Shown here piece by piece: positions 44,685-52,774 of a stretch of 64,000 nucleotides of DNA. Below the pieces are notes generated by a model. That model worked only from the letters and a program-made list of their open reading frames with translations. It was not told the origin of the DNA and searched no databases. A program made the translations under genes and the position numbers. The stretch comes from Botrimarina hoheduenensis (lineage in GTDB: Bacteria > Planctomycetota > Planctomycetia > Pirellulales > Lacipirellulaceae), in assembly GCF_007859815.1 (NCBI RefSeq), contig NZ_SJPH01000009.1, forward strand, positions 1-64,000, written 5' to 3'. Positions within the stretch are counted from its first letter, which is position 1. Each line of letters begins with the position of its first letter.

Positions 44685-44959
44685 GGTTTTCCCTTCTCAG
44701 CCAGCTTAGCGAACAACTCTTCCCAACGCTTGGAGTTTCGGAGGTTGACGACCCGTAACGCGACGGCGCCCACCACCGCCAAGGTGACAAGTGAAATCTG
44801 GAAGACTGCTTGGTCAGAAGTAACGGGCGGACCGTTAACGAGGTAGAGTATCGGAGCCAGACTGACAACGACCCAGCAGAGGAACTCGATCGCGGGGGCG
44901 AACTGCCAAAACGGGATCGGTTCTTCGGGCCCATCGGCGGGGCGTTGCGGAATCGCCAC
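44681..44959 (-). CDS. Small two-helix membrane protein, first gene of the operon
   Basis: 92 aa: polar start (MAIPQRPADGPEEPIPFW), helices FLCWVVVSLAPILYLV and AVFQISLVTLAVVGAVALRVV, then a basic tail (NSKRWEELFAKLAEKG). The stop overlaps the MauE-like gene (ATGA). A promoter candidate lies ~50 bases upstream. Function unknown. Confidence 0.68.
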   Translation of the reverse strand: MAIPQRPADGPEEPIPFWQFAPAIEFLCWVVVSLAPILYLVNGPPVTSDQAVFQISLVTLAVVGAVALRVVNLRNSKRWEELFAKLAEKGKP

Positions 44960-45007
44960 CTTCTGATCTCCGCCAAGTGGGTTATACCGTCGTAACGCGA
45001 TGATTTG

Positions 45008-45037
45008 ATTTTACCCGAAAGCTTTGGCATCAGGCAA
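45008..45037 (-). promoter_or_regulatory. Candidate promoter of the 37.5-45.0 kb operon
   Basis: On the minus strand TTGCCT (45037-45032) and TAAAAT (45013-45008) are 18 bases apart, ~50 bases before the first gene. The surrounding DNA is AT-richer than the genes. A second -10-like TATAAC is nearer the start. Confidence 0.45.
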
Positions 45038-45197
45038 TCACTTTTCCACCTTTCTGACGGCGGACAAATCTTTTCTATCTCCATGACACGTGGCACAATA
45101 ATCCGCCGCGAGGAAAAACGAGAATGCGAGGCAGGATTTTGCAGGAACTTTCTGGACTTTCCGTAGCAAAGCTTTAACATGCGTCTAGTTCTTCTCA

Positions 45198-47093
45198 TTG
45201 GCGAGAATTTGGCTTCGTACTGGAGTCCCTGTGCTCGCGACTCGCTTGCTGATCAGCCTCGCAAAGGCGTATCAGTTCTTTGATAATTCACGTGTCGCGT
45301 GGAGAACGATTTTCTCCTTGCTCGTCGTGCACAGCGGCTTGCTGATGTACAGCGCGTACGTGCACAGCCCGACGCTCAACGAACCCGCGCACTTGGTAGC
45401 TGGGCTCAGCCACTGGAAATTTGGGCGGTTTGAGTTGTACCGGGTGAACCCACCGCTGGTGCGCATGGTGGCCGCGCTGCCCGTCATAGCGGCCGGCTAT
45501 GAGGGAGACTGGTCAGGCTTCTACGAAGGGCCTGGGGCCAGACCAGTTTTTGGCATGGGGGAAGACTTCGTAGCGGCCAACGGCGAACGAACCTTCTACC
45601 TCACCATGATCGCCCGTTGGGCGTGTATGCCGTTCAGCTGGCTAGGGGCAATTGTTTGCTACCTGTGGGGCCGTGATTTGTGCGGTCGATTGGCCGGACT
45701 AACAGCCTGCTTCATTTGGTGTTTTGAGCCGAACATCCTCGCCCATGCCTCGCTCTACACCGCCGACGCTCATGCGACAGCCCTGGGCCTCAGTGCCTGC
45801 TACACGTTCTGGCGTTGGCTCAAGAAACCGACTTGGACGCAGGCGGCGATAACGGGCGTTGTGCTAGGCCTAGCCGAGTTGGCTAAGACGACTCTCCTCC
45901 TGTTTTATCCGCTCTGGCCACTGCTTTGGCTGATCTATCGCTGGCAGGATCGTGCCTCAATGACCGTCCGCATGTGGGGACGCGAAGCGGGAATGCTGAT
46001 GCTGAGGATGGCGATCGGGCTCTACGTCGTCAATCTAGGCTACGGCTTTGAAGGCAGCTTCCAGCCACTGGGGGACTACCACTTCGTCAGCCAACTCTTC
46101 ACGGGCAACCTGGAGGATGGCGAGTCGGCTGACTCTCAGGCAACCAATCGCTTCAGTGACACAGCGCTGTCACCCCTGCCGGTGCCCTTCCCGAAAAACT
46201 ACCTGCTTGGGATCGACATCCAGCAGAAGGATTTTGAGAGCTATGGCCGCCCCTCCTACTTGCGGGGCGAGTGGAGAGATCACGGGTGGTGGTACTACTA
46301 CCTCTATGCAGGGCTCATCAAAGTGCCACTGGGGCTCTGGGGGTTAGGTGTTTTCTCTCTAATATCACGGTGGATAAGCCCAAAATCGAGAGCTGGAAGG
46401 GCTTCGGCACGCGATATGCTGATCCTGCTAACCCCCGCGTTGGTGGTGGTGTGCGTGGTGAGTTCCAAGACAGGCTTCAGCGAGCACTTCCGCTACGTCC
46501 TGCCAATCTTTCCGCACTTATTCATCTGGCTAGGAGGAACAGCTGGCAACGCTTGGTCGGAATTGGTTCAAAAAAAGCTTGCATTAAGCCGCAGATTTTG
46601 TCTAATACCACGCGGTGTGACTTCTGGCGTAGCAAGGCGGCTCTTGGTAGCGTATCCTGTATTCTTTCTTCTCTGGTTTTCTGTGAGTAGTTTGTGGGTT
46701 TATCCTCACAGCTTAAGTTATTTCAATGAGGTAGTAAGTGGCCCTCGTCACGGTAGCGACTACTTACTTGGAAGCAATTTAGACTGGGGTCAAGATTACA
46801 GGTACTTAGAGGACTTTTTGTCTAGGGTGGACCGGGGAAAAGTTGTGACCGTGCGTTGTTTGCCTTATGTTTACCCAGTTGTGAAGATGAGAAATGTAAG
46901 GCCCTGTGAATCGGTCGAATGCGTACCTAATATTTTAGTTATTGCGGCAAGCTTCATTAAGGGCAGCACGATGCCTGCTTGGGTTGGTGTCAAGTCGCGA
47001 CCAATAAATGATGCGCTTGAGAATGTAGCATCGCTTGTAGGTTGTGGGCGTGTGCGATTCTTGGGGTATACGCATCGAGTGTACGAAAGGTAG
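45198..47093 (+). CDS. Polytopic membrane glycosyltransferase, GT39/ArnT-like
   Basis: 631 aa, about 11 membrane helices. The first periplasmic loop has SPTLNEPAHLVAGLSHWKFGRFELYRVNPPLVRMVAALP; its acidic residue and NPP pattern match lipid-linked-sugar transferases of the PMT/ArnT class. The late motif LSYFNEVVSGPRHGSDYLLGSNLDWGQDYRYLEDFL is typical of planctomycete members. It would move a sugar from a lipid carrier to protein or lipid outside the inner membrane. TTG start at 45198. Base composition shifts to AT-rich from ~46350 while the frame and homology continue, so the shift is not a fusion boundary by itself. Confidence 0.82.
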   Translation: MARIWLRTGVPVLATRLLISLAKAYQFFDNSRVAWRTIFSLLVVHSGLLMYSAYVHSPTLNEPAHLVAGLSHWKFGRFELYRVNPPLVRMVAALPVIAAGYEGDWSGFYEGPGARPVFGMGEDFVAANGERTFYLTMIARWACMPFSWLGAIVCYLWGRDLCGRLAGLTACFIWCFEPNILAHASLYTADAHATALGLSACYTFWRWLKKPTWTQAAITGVVLGLAELAKTTLLLFYPLWPLLWLIYRWQDRASMTVRMWGREAGMLMLRMAIGLYVVNLGYGFEGSFQPLGDYHFVSQLFTGNLEDGESADSQATNRFSDTALSPLPVPFPKNYLLGIDIQQKDFESYGRPSYLRGEWRDHGWWYYYLYAGLIKVPLGLWGLGVFSLISRWISPKSRAGRASARDMLILLTPALVVVCVVSSKTGFSEHFRYVLPIFPHLFIWLGGTAGNAWSELVQKKLALSRRFCLIPRGVTSGVARRLLVAYPVFFLLWFSVSSLWVYPHSLSYFNEVVSGPRHGSDYLLGSNLDWGQDYRYLEDFLSRVDRGKVVTVRCLPYVYPVVKMRNVRPCESVECVPNILVIAASFIKGSTMPAWVGVKSRPINDALENVASLVGCGRVRFLGYTHRVYER

Positions 47094-47151
47094 CTGGGGG
47101 CTCGCTGGAGGTCTAAACGGTGTGCGATGCAGGATGGAACCATGGAAATGA

Positions 47152-47874
47152 ATGAATAGCATGTTTAGCACGGGTATTGGATTTAGATGCATATTTATTG
47201 TCTCATGCGTGGCGGTCATCGCATCGTATCGGACGACCGACGAAGGAACAGATTCTCAGGTTGCATCGAAGGGAAATCGTAGCCGCGATGTTCACGCAGG
47301 AACGGTATGTAATGCGTCCTATGCCGAGTACATATTCGAAATACTTAACACCGGACATCAGGGGTTTACTATAACCGACGTCGTTAAGTCTTGTGGGTGC
47401 CAAGATGTTGGCGTAGAAGTCGGTCGATATGTGAAAAGCGGTGAGTCGCTCTCTGTTGCCTACAAGATTCCAATCGGCTCTGGTGGGGAGCAGGTTGGCA
47501 GACTACTGATTAAAACAGACTCGCAGCACCCAAGGTTAGGGGAAATAGCTCTTACACTAAGAGCTAATTTTCCGCGTCGAATATTCTCCATCCCGAGAGA
47601 GCTTGAGTTTATTAAGAATAAATACGGAGGGTATGAGCCCTTAAGTCTTGTGTTGAGTTCCGATGTGCCGGGTGTGCTGAGTTCTTTATCTCGGGCCGAG
47701 GTCAGCAAGGGGCACGTGAGTGTAAGTCAGAATATGAAAACGGAGTCTGCGGTTGGTTACGAGGTGAGCGTCGTTGACTTAGGGTCCTCGGGTGATGCTT
47801 ACGACATGGTAACGTTTAGATTTAGCGACGCAATAACAAAGGTGTATGGTGTCAGGGTCAAAGTGCGCAACTAG
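47152..47874 (+). CDS. DUF1573 protein, exported
   Basis: 240 aa. The first ~28 residues form a signal or anchor helix (FRCIFIVSCVAVIASY). Residues ~50-140 fit DUF1573 (an Ig-like, HYDIN-type fold): YAEYIFEILNTGHQGFTITDVVKSCGCQ, with C81 and C83 in the SCGC motif, and YVKSGESLSVAYKIPIGSGGEQVGRLLIKTDSQHP. The remainder is another beta-rich domain. Such proteins are plentiful in planctomycetes and have no known enzymatic role. AT-rich coding DNA. Confidence 0.85.
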   Translation: MNSMFSTGIGFRCIFIVSCVAVIASYRTTDEGTDSQVASKGNRSRDVHAGTVCNASYAEYIFEILNTGHQGFTITDVVKSCGCQDVGVEVGRYVKSGESLSVAYKIPIGSGGEQVGRLLIKTDSQHPRLGEIALTLRANFPRRIFSIPRELEFIKNKYGGYEPLSLVLSSDVPGVLSSLSRAEVSKGHVSVSQNMKTESAVGYEVSVVDLGSSGDAYDMVTFRFSDAITKVYGVRVKVRN

Positions 47875-47974
47875 ATTTTCAGTAGGCGACGTGCTTCACG
47901 GGGATATCAACGCCATGTATATGGCCTTGCAGGGAAGGGGCGCAAACCCATCAGAAGGCATGGGGGTTGCTAAA

Positions 47975-49006
47975 ATGCCGCTGTGCATTTTTTTGTACGC
48001 GATGGTTGCAGCGTTGGCGAATGGTGCTCTGGTTGATGCGGGCGAATTGGATGATGCTGAAGTTATAAGATTGTATGAGGAAGCTACTGCTCCACCTATC
48101 CAGTACACCTATGTTTCATCCGGCGTGGAGACGTTCGTCGCCCAACAGCGGATGGAAGATGGTGAGGTAGCCACAAGAACCGAGACAACTACGCCACGGC
48201 GTATGCTGACCATCGCGTATAGCGATAAGCGATATGAGGTGCATGTTGAGGAAAAAATAATTATCGACACTAGTAATTGCATTTCTGGTGTTAGAGAACA
48301 GATCGGTGGAGTGGTGGCTGGGGGAGCGGGCGCTCTAAGCAGCACCAAGGCAGATGTTTCGGATATAGTGTTCGATGGAGTGAAATGCTACCAAATAGAC
48401 ATGGCGGCCAACGTGGACGCAATCAAGAAGTTTGCAAAGCAGCTGCCGCGATCTGCTGCCGCGGCTTTACCAGGAGGGAGCCGTATTGTAATTGATACTA
48501 ATAAGTTCTTGCCAATCGCAATCGAAACATACGGCATAGACGGAAGGACGCTGCAGACGACTAGGGTTATCGATATACAGCATGAACAGCTTCCTAGGGA
48601 CATGTTTATACTCCCGTCAGGATTTCGGACGGAGGTTCCGGCTACTGTATTAGAGTATGGGCAAATTGTAGGTAATCTGTTCGTGAAAGACGCTCGCCGA
48701 CAAAGAGGCGCAATCGCAGAAGCCCCTCTCCGCAGAAGCATGCAAAAACTGCCGGAGATAGAGTATGACCCAGATACTGGGCTTGCAATCCCGCCTGTGC
48801 CGCCAGAGATGACAAAAGAGCACTTCCGCGCACTGGTAGATAGCGAAAAGCCTTCGAACGTTAAGATTGATTCCGAAGGTGTTTATACGGCTAGCGGTTG
48901 GACCTATAAAACTTTGTTTCTGACCATCAATGCTTTGTTGGTTTTCTTATTGGGCGCTGTGCTCCTAGTCCGCAAGCTGACTAAGGCAAGAAATGCTAAA
49001 TCGTAG
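47975..49006 (+). CDS. Exported protein of unknown function with C-terminal membrane helix
   Basis: 343 aa from ATG 47975, preceded by GGGGG at a suitable distance; a longer frame from 47846 would overlap the preceding gene and start with unlikely residues. Signal peptide MPLCIFLYAMVAALANGALVDAG. The middle is beta-rich (YTYVSSGVETFVAQQRMEDGE, VFDGVKCYQIDMAANVD, IDTNKFLPIAIETYG) and in outline recalls lipoprotein-carrier-like sheets, but I could not place it in a family. A C-terminal helix (TLFLTINALLVFLLGAVLLV) plus KLTKARNAKS would anchor it. AT-rich. Confidence 0.68.
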   Translation: MPLCIFLYAMVAALANGALVDAGELDDAEVIRLYEEATAPPIQYTYVSSGVETFVAQQRMEDGEVATRTETTTPRRMLTIAYSDKRYEVHVEEKIIIDTSNCISGVREQIGGVVAGGAGALSSTKADVSDIVFDGVKCYQIDMAANVDAIKKFAKQLPRSAAAALPGGSRIVIDTNKFLPIAIETYGIDGRTLQTTRVIDIQHEQLPRDMFILPSGFRTEVPATVLEYGQIVGNLFVKDARRQRGAIAEAPLRRSMQKLPEIEYDPDTGLAIPPVPPEMTKEHFRALVDSEKPSNVKIDSEGVYTASGWTYKTLFLTINALLVFLLGAVLLVRKLTKARNAKS

Positions 49007-49057
49007 TGTATTTGATTCGCGCAATTCGCACCCCTTACTAGCTATAAAGGTATTTAT

Positions 49058-49672
49058 ATGTATCGCCGCAGGAATTTACTAAGCCATATATCCTCTTGGA
49101 TAGCAGTCGCCTCTATGATTGCATACCAGCCAATGTCGGCATACGCCAACAGGGCGTCTTGCTTGCAAGCATGCGATGACGCCTATAACCAGGCTGTACA
49201 AGCCTGCACCAATTCCCTCAATGCGGCCCGTGAGAATTGCAATAATTCATACCAGACTGCCACGAATAATTGTCAAAACAGCTTTGACACAGCAATAGAA
49301 AATTGCAACAATAATCAAGACGCACATACACAAAATTGCGGTATTGCTTACGCAGCCGCGGTGACAGTCGCAACAGCGGCCTTTATCGCCTGCGTGGCTG
49401 GAACCTGGGGTGCCGCAACGCCGGCTTGCCTAGCGGCTTATGCTATTGCAGAGGCTGCTGCACACGCAGGCTTCTTTGCATGCATAGCGGGGGTTAACAA
49501 TAACTATCAAACATGCGTGGAAAATGCACGTAATACGTTGGATACTTGCATAGAGAACGCAAATAGCACACGAGATACTTGCCTAGAAAATGCAAATAAT
49601 AGTTACGCGGCATGCATAGCGAATGCAAAAGCGGCGAGAGAACAGTGTAAGGCTAATTGCCCGCCAGAGTAG
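49058..49672 (+). CDS. Secreted protein with cysteines every 11 residues
   Basis: 204 aa. Signal peptide to ~residue 31 (ISSWIAVASMIAYQPMSAYA). Cysteines at 39, 50, 61, 72, 83 and 94 are exactly 11 apart; then a hydrophobic, Ala-rich segment (95-141) with three more; then C142, 153, 164, 175, 186 and 197, again exactly 11 apart. Between them Asn and Ala recur (AREN-C-NNSYQTATNN-C-QNSFDTAIEN-C). Eleven residues make three helical turns, so all Cys would lie on one face of a long helix, twice, joined as a hairpin. This could be a disulfide-stapled or metal-binding coiled coil. AAAGG precedes the ATG. I know no named family for it. Confidence 0.8.
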   Translation: MYRRRNLLSHISSWIAVASMIAYQPMSAYANRASCLQACDDAYNQAVQACTNSLNAARENCNNSYQTATNNCQNSFDTAIENCNNNQDAHTQNCGIAYAAAVTVATAAFIACVAGTWGAATPACLAAYAIAEAAAHAGFFACIAGVNNNYQTCVENARNTLDTCIENANSTRDTCLENANNSYAACIANAKAAREQCKANCPPE

Positions 49673-49714
49673 CCCTTTGTAGCGTGCGGTTACAGTGGAT
49701 AGATTTGTATCCAT

Positions 49715-49757
49715 CTGGGGCTTCTCGTGCAACGGCGGGAATAGCGAGAAGCCCCAG
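49715..49757. terminator. Long hairpin between two genes
   Basis: CTGGGGCTTCTCG (49715-49727) and its exact complement CGAGAAGCCCCAG (49745-49757) enclose a 17-base loop. No T-run follows on the plus strand. It probably stops or protects the transcript of the cysteine-repeat gene. Confidence 0.6.
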
Positions 49758-49780
49758 AGTATTCATATGGGGAGCGAATC

Positions 49781-50140
49781 ATGAAGAGTAAGACCAAGAC
49801 GTTGTTTGCAATAGCGTTGATGCTCGCCTTTGCAGCTGTATCACCTTTATACAACATGCTTTTCCACGCTGACGCATTCTCTGGGAATGCACGTGTTGCA
49901 ATATACGTATCAGTTGCACTTGGTTTTTTGGTGGGCATTGCGGGCATTTGGATTTGGTTCCTGCTGTACGCAAATGACAATCCGACGATATTGCCAAGGT
50001 CAGCGGAAAGGAGAAATGCAGCCATCTGCGGATTGTTTACTGTAGCGGTGGGGGCATTTAGCGGATTTCTCGTATTGGTACCCATTGGGTTTACGATAGT
50101 TGCCCTGGCGGTTGCATATAGAGTAGACAAGAAAACTTGA
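49781..50140 (+). CDS. Small membrane protein (119 aa)
   Basis: Four hydrophobic segments: LFAIALMLAFAAVSPLYNML, VAIYVSVALGFLVGIAGIWIWFLLYA, AAICGLFTVAVGAFSGFLVL and PIGFTIVALAVAYR. The start at 49781 follows GGGGAG. AT-rich, last gene before the IS graveyard. No family recognised. It could be cargo of the same AT-rich segment as the preceding genes. Confidence 0.62.
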   Translation: MKSKTKTLFAIALMLAFAAVSPLYNMLFHADAFSGNARVAIYVSVALGFLVGIAGIWIWFLLYANDNPTILPRSAERRNAAICGLFTVAVGAFSGFLVLVPIGFTIVALAVAYRVDKKT

Positions 50141-50160
50141 CGTACGCGCAGATGTGGAAC

Positions 50161-50619
50161 TGACCTTCCCCCGATTCATGTACCAGGCGCTATGAGAGAA
50201 TCGGGCTGGTTGGACGCTACTCCGCTGGCCCTCCGTAGCGGAGGGGCCTGCTGAGGCGTAGCCGAAGCAGGCTCCAGAGCGGAGGGGGGCTAGAGTACGG
50301 CGAACTCGGCCGGGGGGACGTACCCCAGCGAGCTGTGTGGCCGGTGGTGGTTGTAGTCCAGGCGCCATCGATCGACGCACTAGCGGGCGTCCTCCAGGCC
50401 CAACAACAGCTCGCGCTCCAGCAGCTCTTGGCGGAAGCGGCTATTAAAGCTCTCGATGTAACCGTGCTCCCACGGGCTGCTCTTGGCCACGTAAAGCGTC
50501 TTCACGATCTGCTCCGGCGTGTGCCGCTTCCTACGCTTCGAACTCATCCTTCGGTCTCCTGGCCCTTCGGGCGGGTGTGACCTTCATAACGACTGGATCA
50601 GGATTTGGGGAGCAGGCCA
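50161..50619 (-). mobile_element. Internally deleted IS3-family element (~460 bp)
   Basis: Right end TGACCTTCCCCCGATT at 50161 and a left end resembling TGGCCTGCTCCCCAAAT at 50619 (minus strand). On the minus strand the start of orfA (MSSKRRKRHTPEQIV, ATG at 50547) runs straight into orfB (KTLYVAKSSPWEHGYIESFNSRFRQEL), so most of both genes is deleted. The DDE Glu region remains, followed by a stop (residue R then TAG) in LGLEDAR*CVDRW, and an orfB-type tail ends at 50176. It sits in an IS630 remnant. Confidence 0.75.
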
Positions 50620-50923
50620 GGCACCCGCGGGCGATACCCCGAAGCGGTCGAGCTGTGGCTGAAAATCGAGTGGCCGCAGATCAAAAAGTCCCCGTGAGAA
50701 GAGGGGGAGCGTCGTCTTCCTCGACGAAACGGGTTTCATGCTCCAGCCGGTGGACCGGCGGACTTGGGCTCCTGCGGGTCACACCCCGGTGCAGCGTTCA
50801 TGGGACTCACGCGACCGGCTGAGCGTGATCGGGGCGGTGGTTGTCTCGCCGACACTAACCCATGTCGGCGCGGTCGAATCAGTAGGGCCTTTAGAATACC
50901 ACTGCCGCATCCGCCGATGACCG
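50620..50923 (+). pseudogene. C-terminal remnant of a second IS630-type transposase
   Basis: Frame 1 gives YPEAVELWLKIEWPQIKKSP then a stop. After a shift the frame continues RGSVVFLDETGFMLQPVDRRTWAP..., with the first DDE Asp, then RDRLSVIGAVVVSP. The rest of the catalytic domain is absent. This type differs from the IS630 at 50968 and matches the N-terminal remnant at 35364. Confidence 0.7.
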
Positions 50924-50966
50924 AGGGACTCTCGTGAACTGCCGAGGTTGCATCGACTTCGCGGAG

Positions 50967-51919
50967 TTAGGGCGGTTTGTTCTTTCGCGTAACGCGGTAG
51001 CCGGAGTTGATGAAGTAGTTGCGGCAGTGTTCGGGGGTGACGCGACGCAGGGCGTCGCCGATTGAATCGACCAATCGGTCGAAGGTCGGCGGTGACTTCT
51101 TCCGCAGCCAGCTCTTGGCCTGTGACCAAGCCTGCTCGATCGGGTTGAAGTCGGGCGAGTACGGCGGCAGGAACCACGCCCGGGCTCCGAATCGGTGGAG
51201 GGCTTCTTCGACCCCCTTCACCCGGTGGACCGCCAGGTTGTCCATCACGACCACGTCGCCCGGAGTGAGCTTCGGGGCGAGGAACTCCTCGACGAAGCCG
51301 AGGAACGTGATCGAGTTGATCGCCCGCTTGGTCACCATCGCCGTGACGATGCCGCCCAGCCCGATCGCGGCGGTCATGGTGTGCGTCTGCCAGTGTCCGC
51401 CCGAGGTGCGATCGACCACCCGCCAGCCCTTGGCCGATCGCCCGTAGAGCCGCTTCATGCCGACCCGGACCCCGCTCTCATCGAGGAAGATCAGCCGGCG
51501 GGCGTCGGCCCGTTTCACGCGGCGGGCCCAACGTTCGCGCTCTGCCGCGACGTCTTCCCGGAGCTGCTCGCTAGCTTGGAAGGACTTCTTTTGAAAGAGA
51601 ACCCGGCCTTCTTCAGCTCCCGCCAGACGGTCGTCTCGCAGCATCGTAGCCGCAGGCGGCTCTTCATCTCCGCGAGCGTCAGGTCGGGCTCACGGCCCGC
51701 TAGCTCGATCAGCCGATCGCGCTGCTTGTCGTCGAGCACCGGCTTGCGGCCTTGGGTTACGGGCCGTCGCTCGATCGACCCATACCGGCGGTGCAGCAAC
51801 GCCAGCTTCCGCACGAACGGGGCGCTCACCCCGAAACGCTCGGCCACCTGCGGGCTGCTCAGCCCCGATTGATACGCCTCGAACACCCGCTCACGCAGGT
51901 CCGATGAGTACGCCGCCAT
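50967..51919 (-). CDS. IS630-family transposase in two overlapping frames
   Basis: First frame (51919-51515): helix-turn-helix MAAYSSDLRERVFEAYQSGL... and HTH_29-like RKPVLDDKQRDRLIELAGREPDLTLAEMKSRL to KKAGFSFKRS. Second frame (51644-50967): QKKSFQASEQL..., the first Asp in RLIFLDESGVRVG, VVVMDNLAVHRVKG and PYSPDFNPIEQAWSQAK. The switch fits a -1 shift at TTTCAAAAGAAG near 51596-51585. IS630 relatives are known that make their transposase by such a shift; a plain mutation is the other reading. Only the two frames together encode all domains. Confidence 0.8.
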
Positions 51920-51992
51920 GCCCGACCTCCTGTCCGTGGAAGCCCCAGTCTTAACTCAACAGCCTCGTTACCTCAAAGAGCAATCCGCTCTA
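50968..51992 (-). mobile_element. IS630-family element (1.03 kb), full length
   Basis: TA-flanked ends TAGGGCGGTTTGTTCTTT (50968, plus strand) and TAGAGCGGATTGCTCTTT (minus, from 51992) are imperfect inverted repeats. It carries one transposase in two overlapping frames. Copy of the interrupted element at 35528-37496. Confidence 0.88.
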
Positions 51993-52018
51993 GGGCTCCG
52001 GCTAAGTCGCTGAGGTTG

Positions 52019-52498
52019 TTTTCACCGAAGCATTCAAGAAACCGATCCCGCGATCCTCACAGGTCCGACCGACCGAGGCGACTTGGAGGGCGTACCGACC
52101 TGCGGTCGGTTGCATCAACCGAGGCGGTTTGGAACTTTGGCGAACTGCTGGAGGTGTCTCGCGGCGGAAGACTCCTCAGCAAATTCGGGGGAGCGAAAAG
52201 TGTTGTCAAAATGATCGCAACCGGCAACGTTTGGAGACCTTGGAGCGGCTGCGTTCGTGGCCAATGTCGAACCGTCCTGGGTCACTTACGCACGACGGCC
52301 GACAAATCTTCTCCGAGGCGCAGCGGTCTCGGATTGAGTTGGACACCGCCTCCAGTTTCGTGCTGCGGAAGTGCGCGTCGGTTGCCTCAGCCGCGACACC
52401 GAAGAAAGTACCCGACTCTGCCGAGGTTCGTGTTCACCGACGCGCGTTTGAGGAGGGAGGCATCACCAGTGCAACGCCGCCCTCACTTTAAGTAGCAC
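52019..52498. other. Intergenic region with degenerate repeat units
   Basis: Contains CGACCTGCGGTCGGTTGCATCAACCGAGG, CTGGAGGTGTCTCGCGGCGG, GTTGCCTCAGCCGCG and CTCTGCCGAGGTTCGTG, imperfect relatives of the units at 11619-12166. No gene seen. Confidence 0.45.
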
Positions 52499-52774
52499 CT
52501 AAGCGGTCGGCTCGGGGGCTTCGTTTTTGTCCGCTGATCTCTGAGCCAACTCGGCATCGTAGGCCTGCTCCATCAGCCTCGCCGCCCGAAGGAACTCCGT
52601 CCCCGAGAGGTACTCCGTGTCGTGCCAATCGCCTTGCGCGTCGCGGTAGCTCCGCGTTAGCTTGCCCGAGTAGCGGGGGCGGTCGCCTTCTTGCTTCGGT
52701 TCGTTGCGGAAGATGGCGATCCGCAGGCCGCCGTCGCGAACTTCCTGGACCGGTTTGTTGTTGGTATCGCTCAT
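52499..52774 (-). CDS. Small accessory protein, diverged paralogue of the repeat-borne gene
   Basis: 91 aa. It aligns with the proteins at 456-728 and 29208-29480: VQEVRDGGLRIAIFRNE, TRSYRDAQGDWHDTEYLSGTEFLRAARLMEQAYDAEL. The conserved core is identical in layout, with a different tail. GAAGGAGT lies before the ATG. It opens the block of integrative-element genes at 52.5-55.6 kb, which supports the view that the family belongs to such elements. Function unknown. Confidence 0.75.
   Translation of the reverse strand: MSDTNNKPVQEVRDGGLRIAIFRNEPKQEGDRPRYSGKLTRSYRDAQGDWHDTEYLSGTEFLRAARLMEQAYDAELAQRSADKNEAPEPTA

Larger units (their letters stand above)
50946..52018. repeat. Dispersed repeat unit R3, split by IS630
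   Basis: GGTTGCATCGACTTCGCGGA plus GTTA at 50946-50969 and TAGGGCTCCGGCTAAGTCGC continuing TGAGGTTG at 51991-52018 join across the IS630 (TA shared) to give the same 49-bp unit as R1 and R2. The IS insertion therefore post-dates the repeat. Confidence 0.65.
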
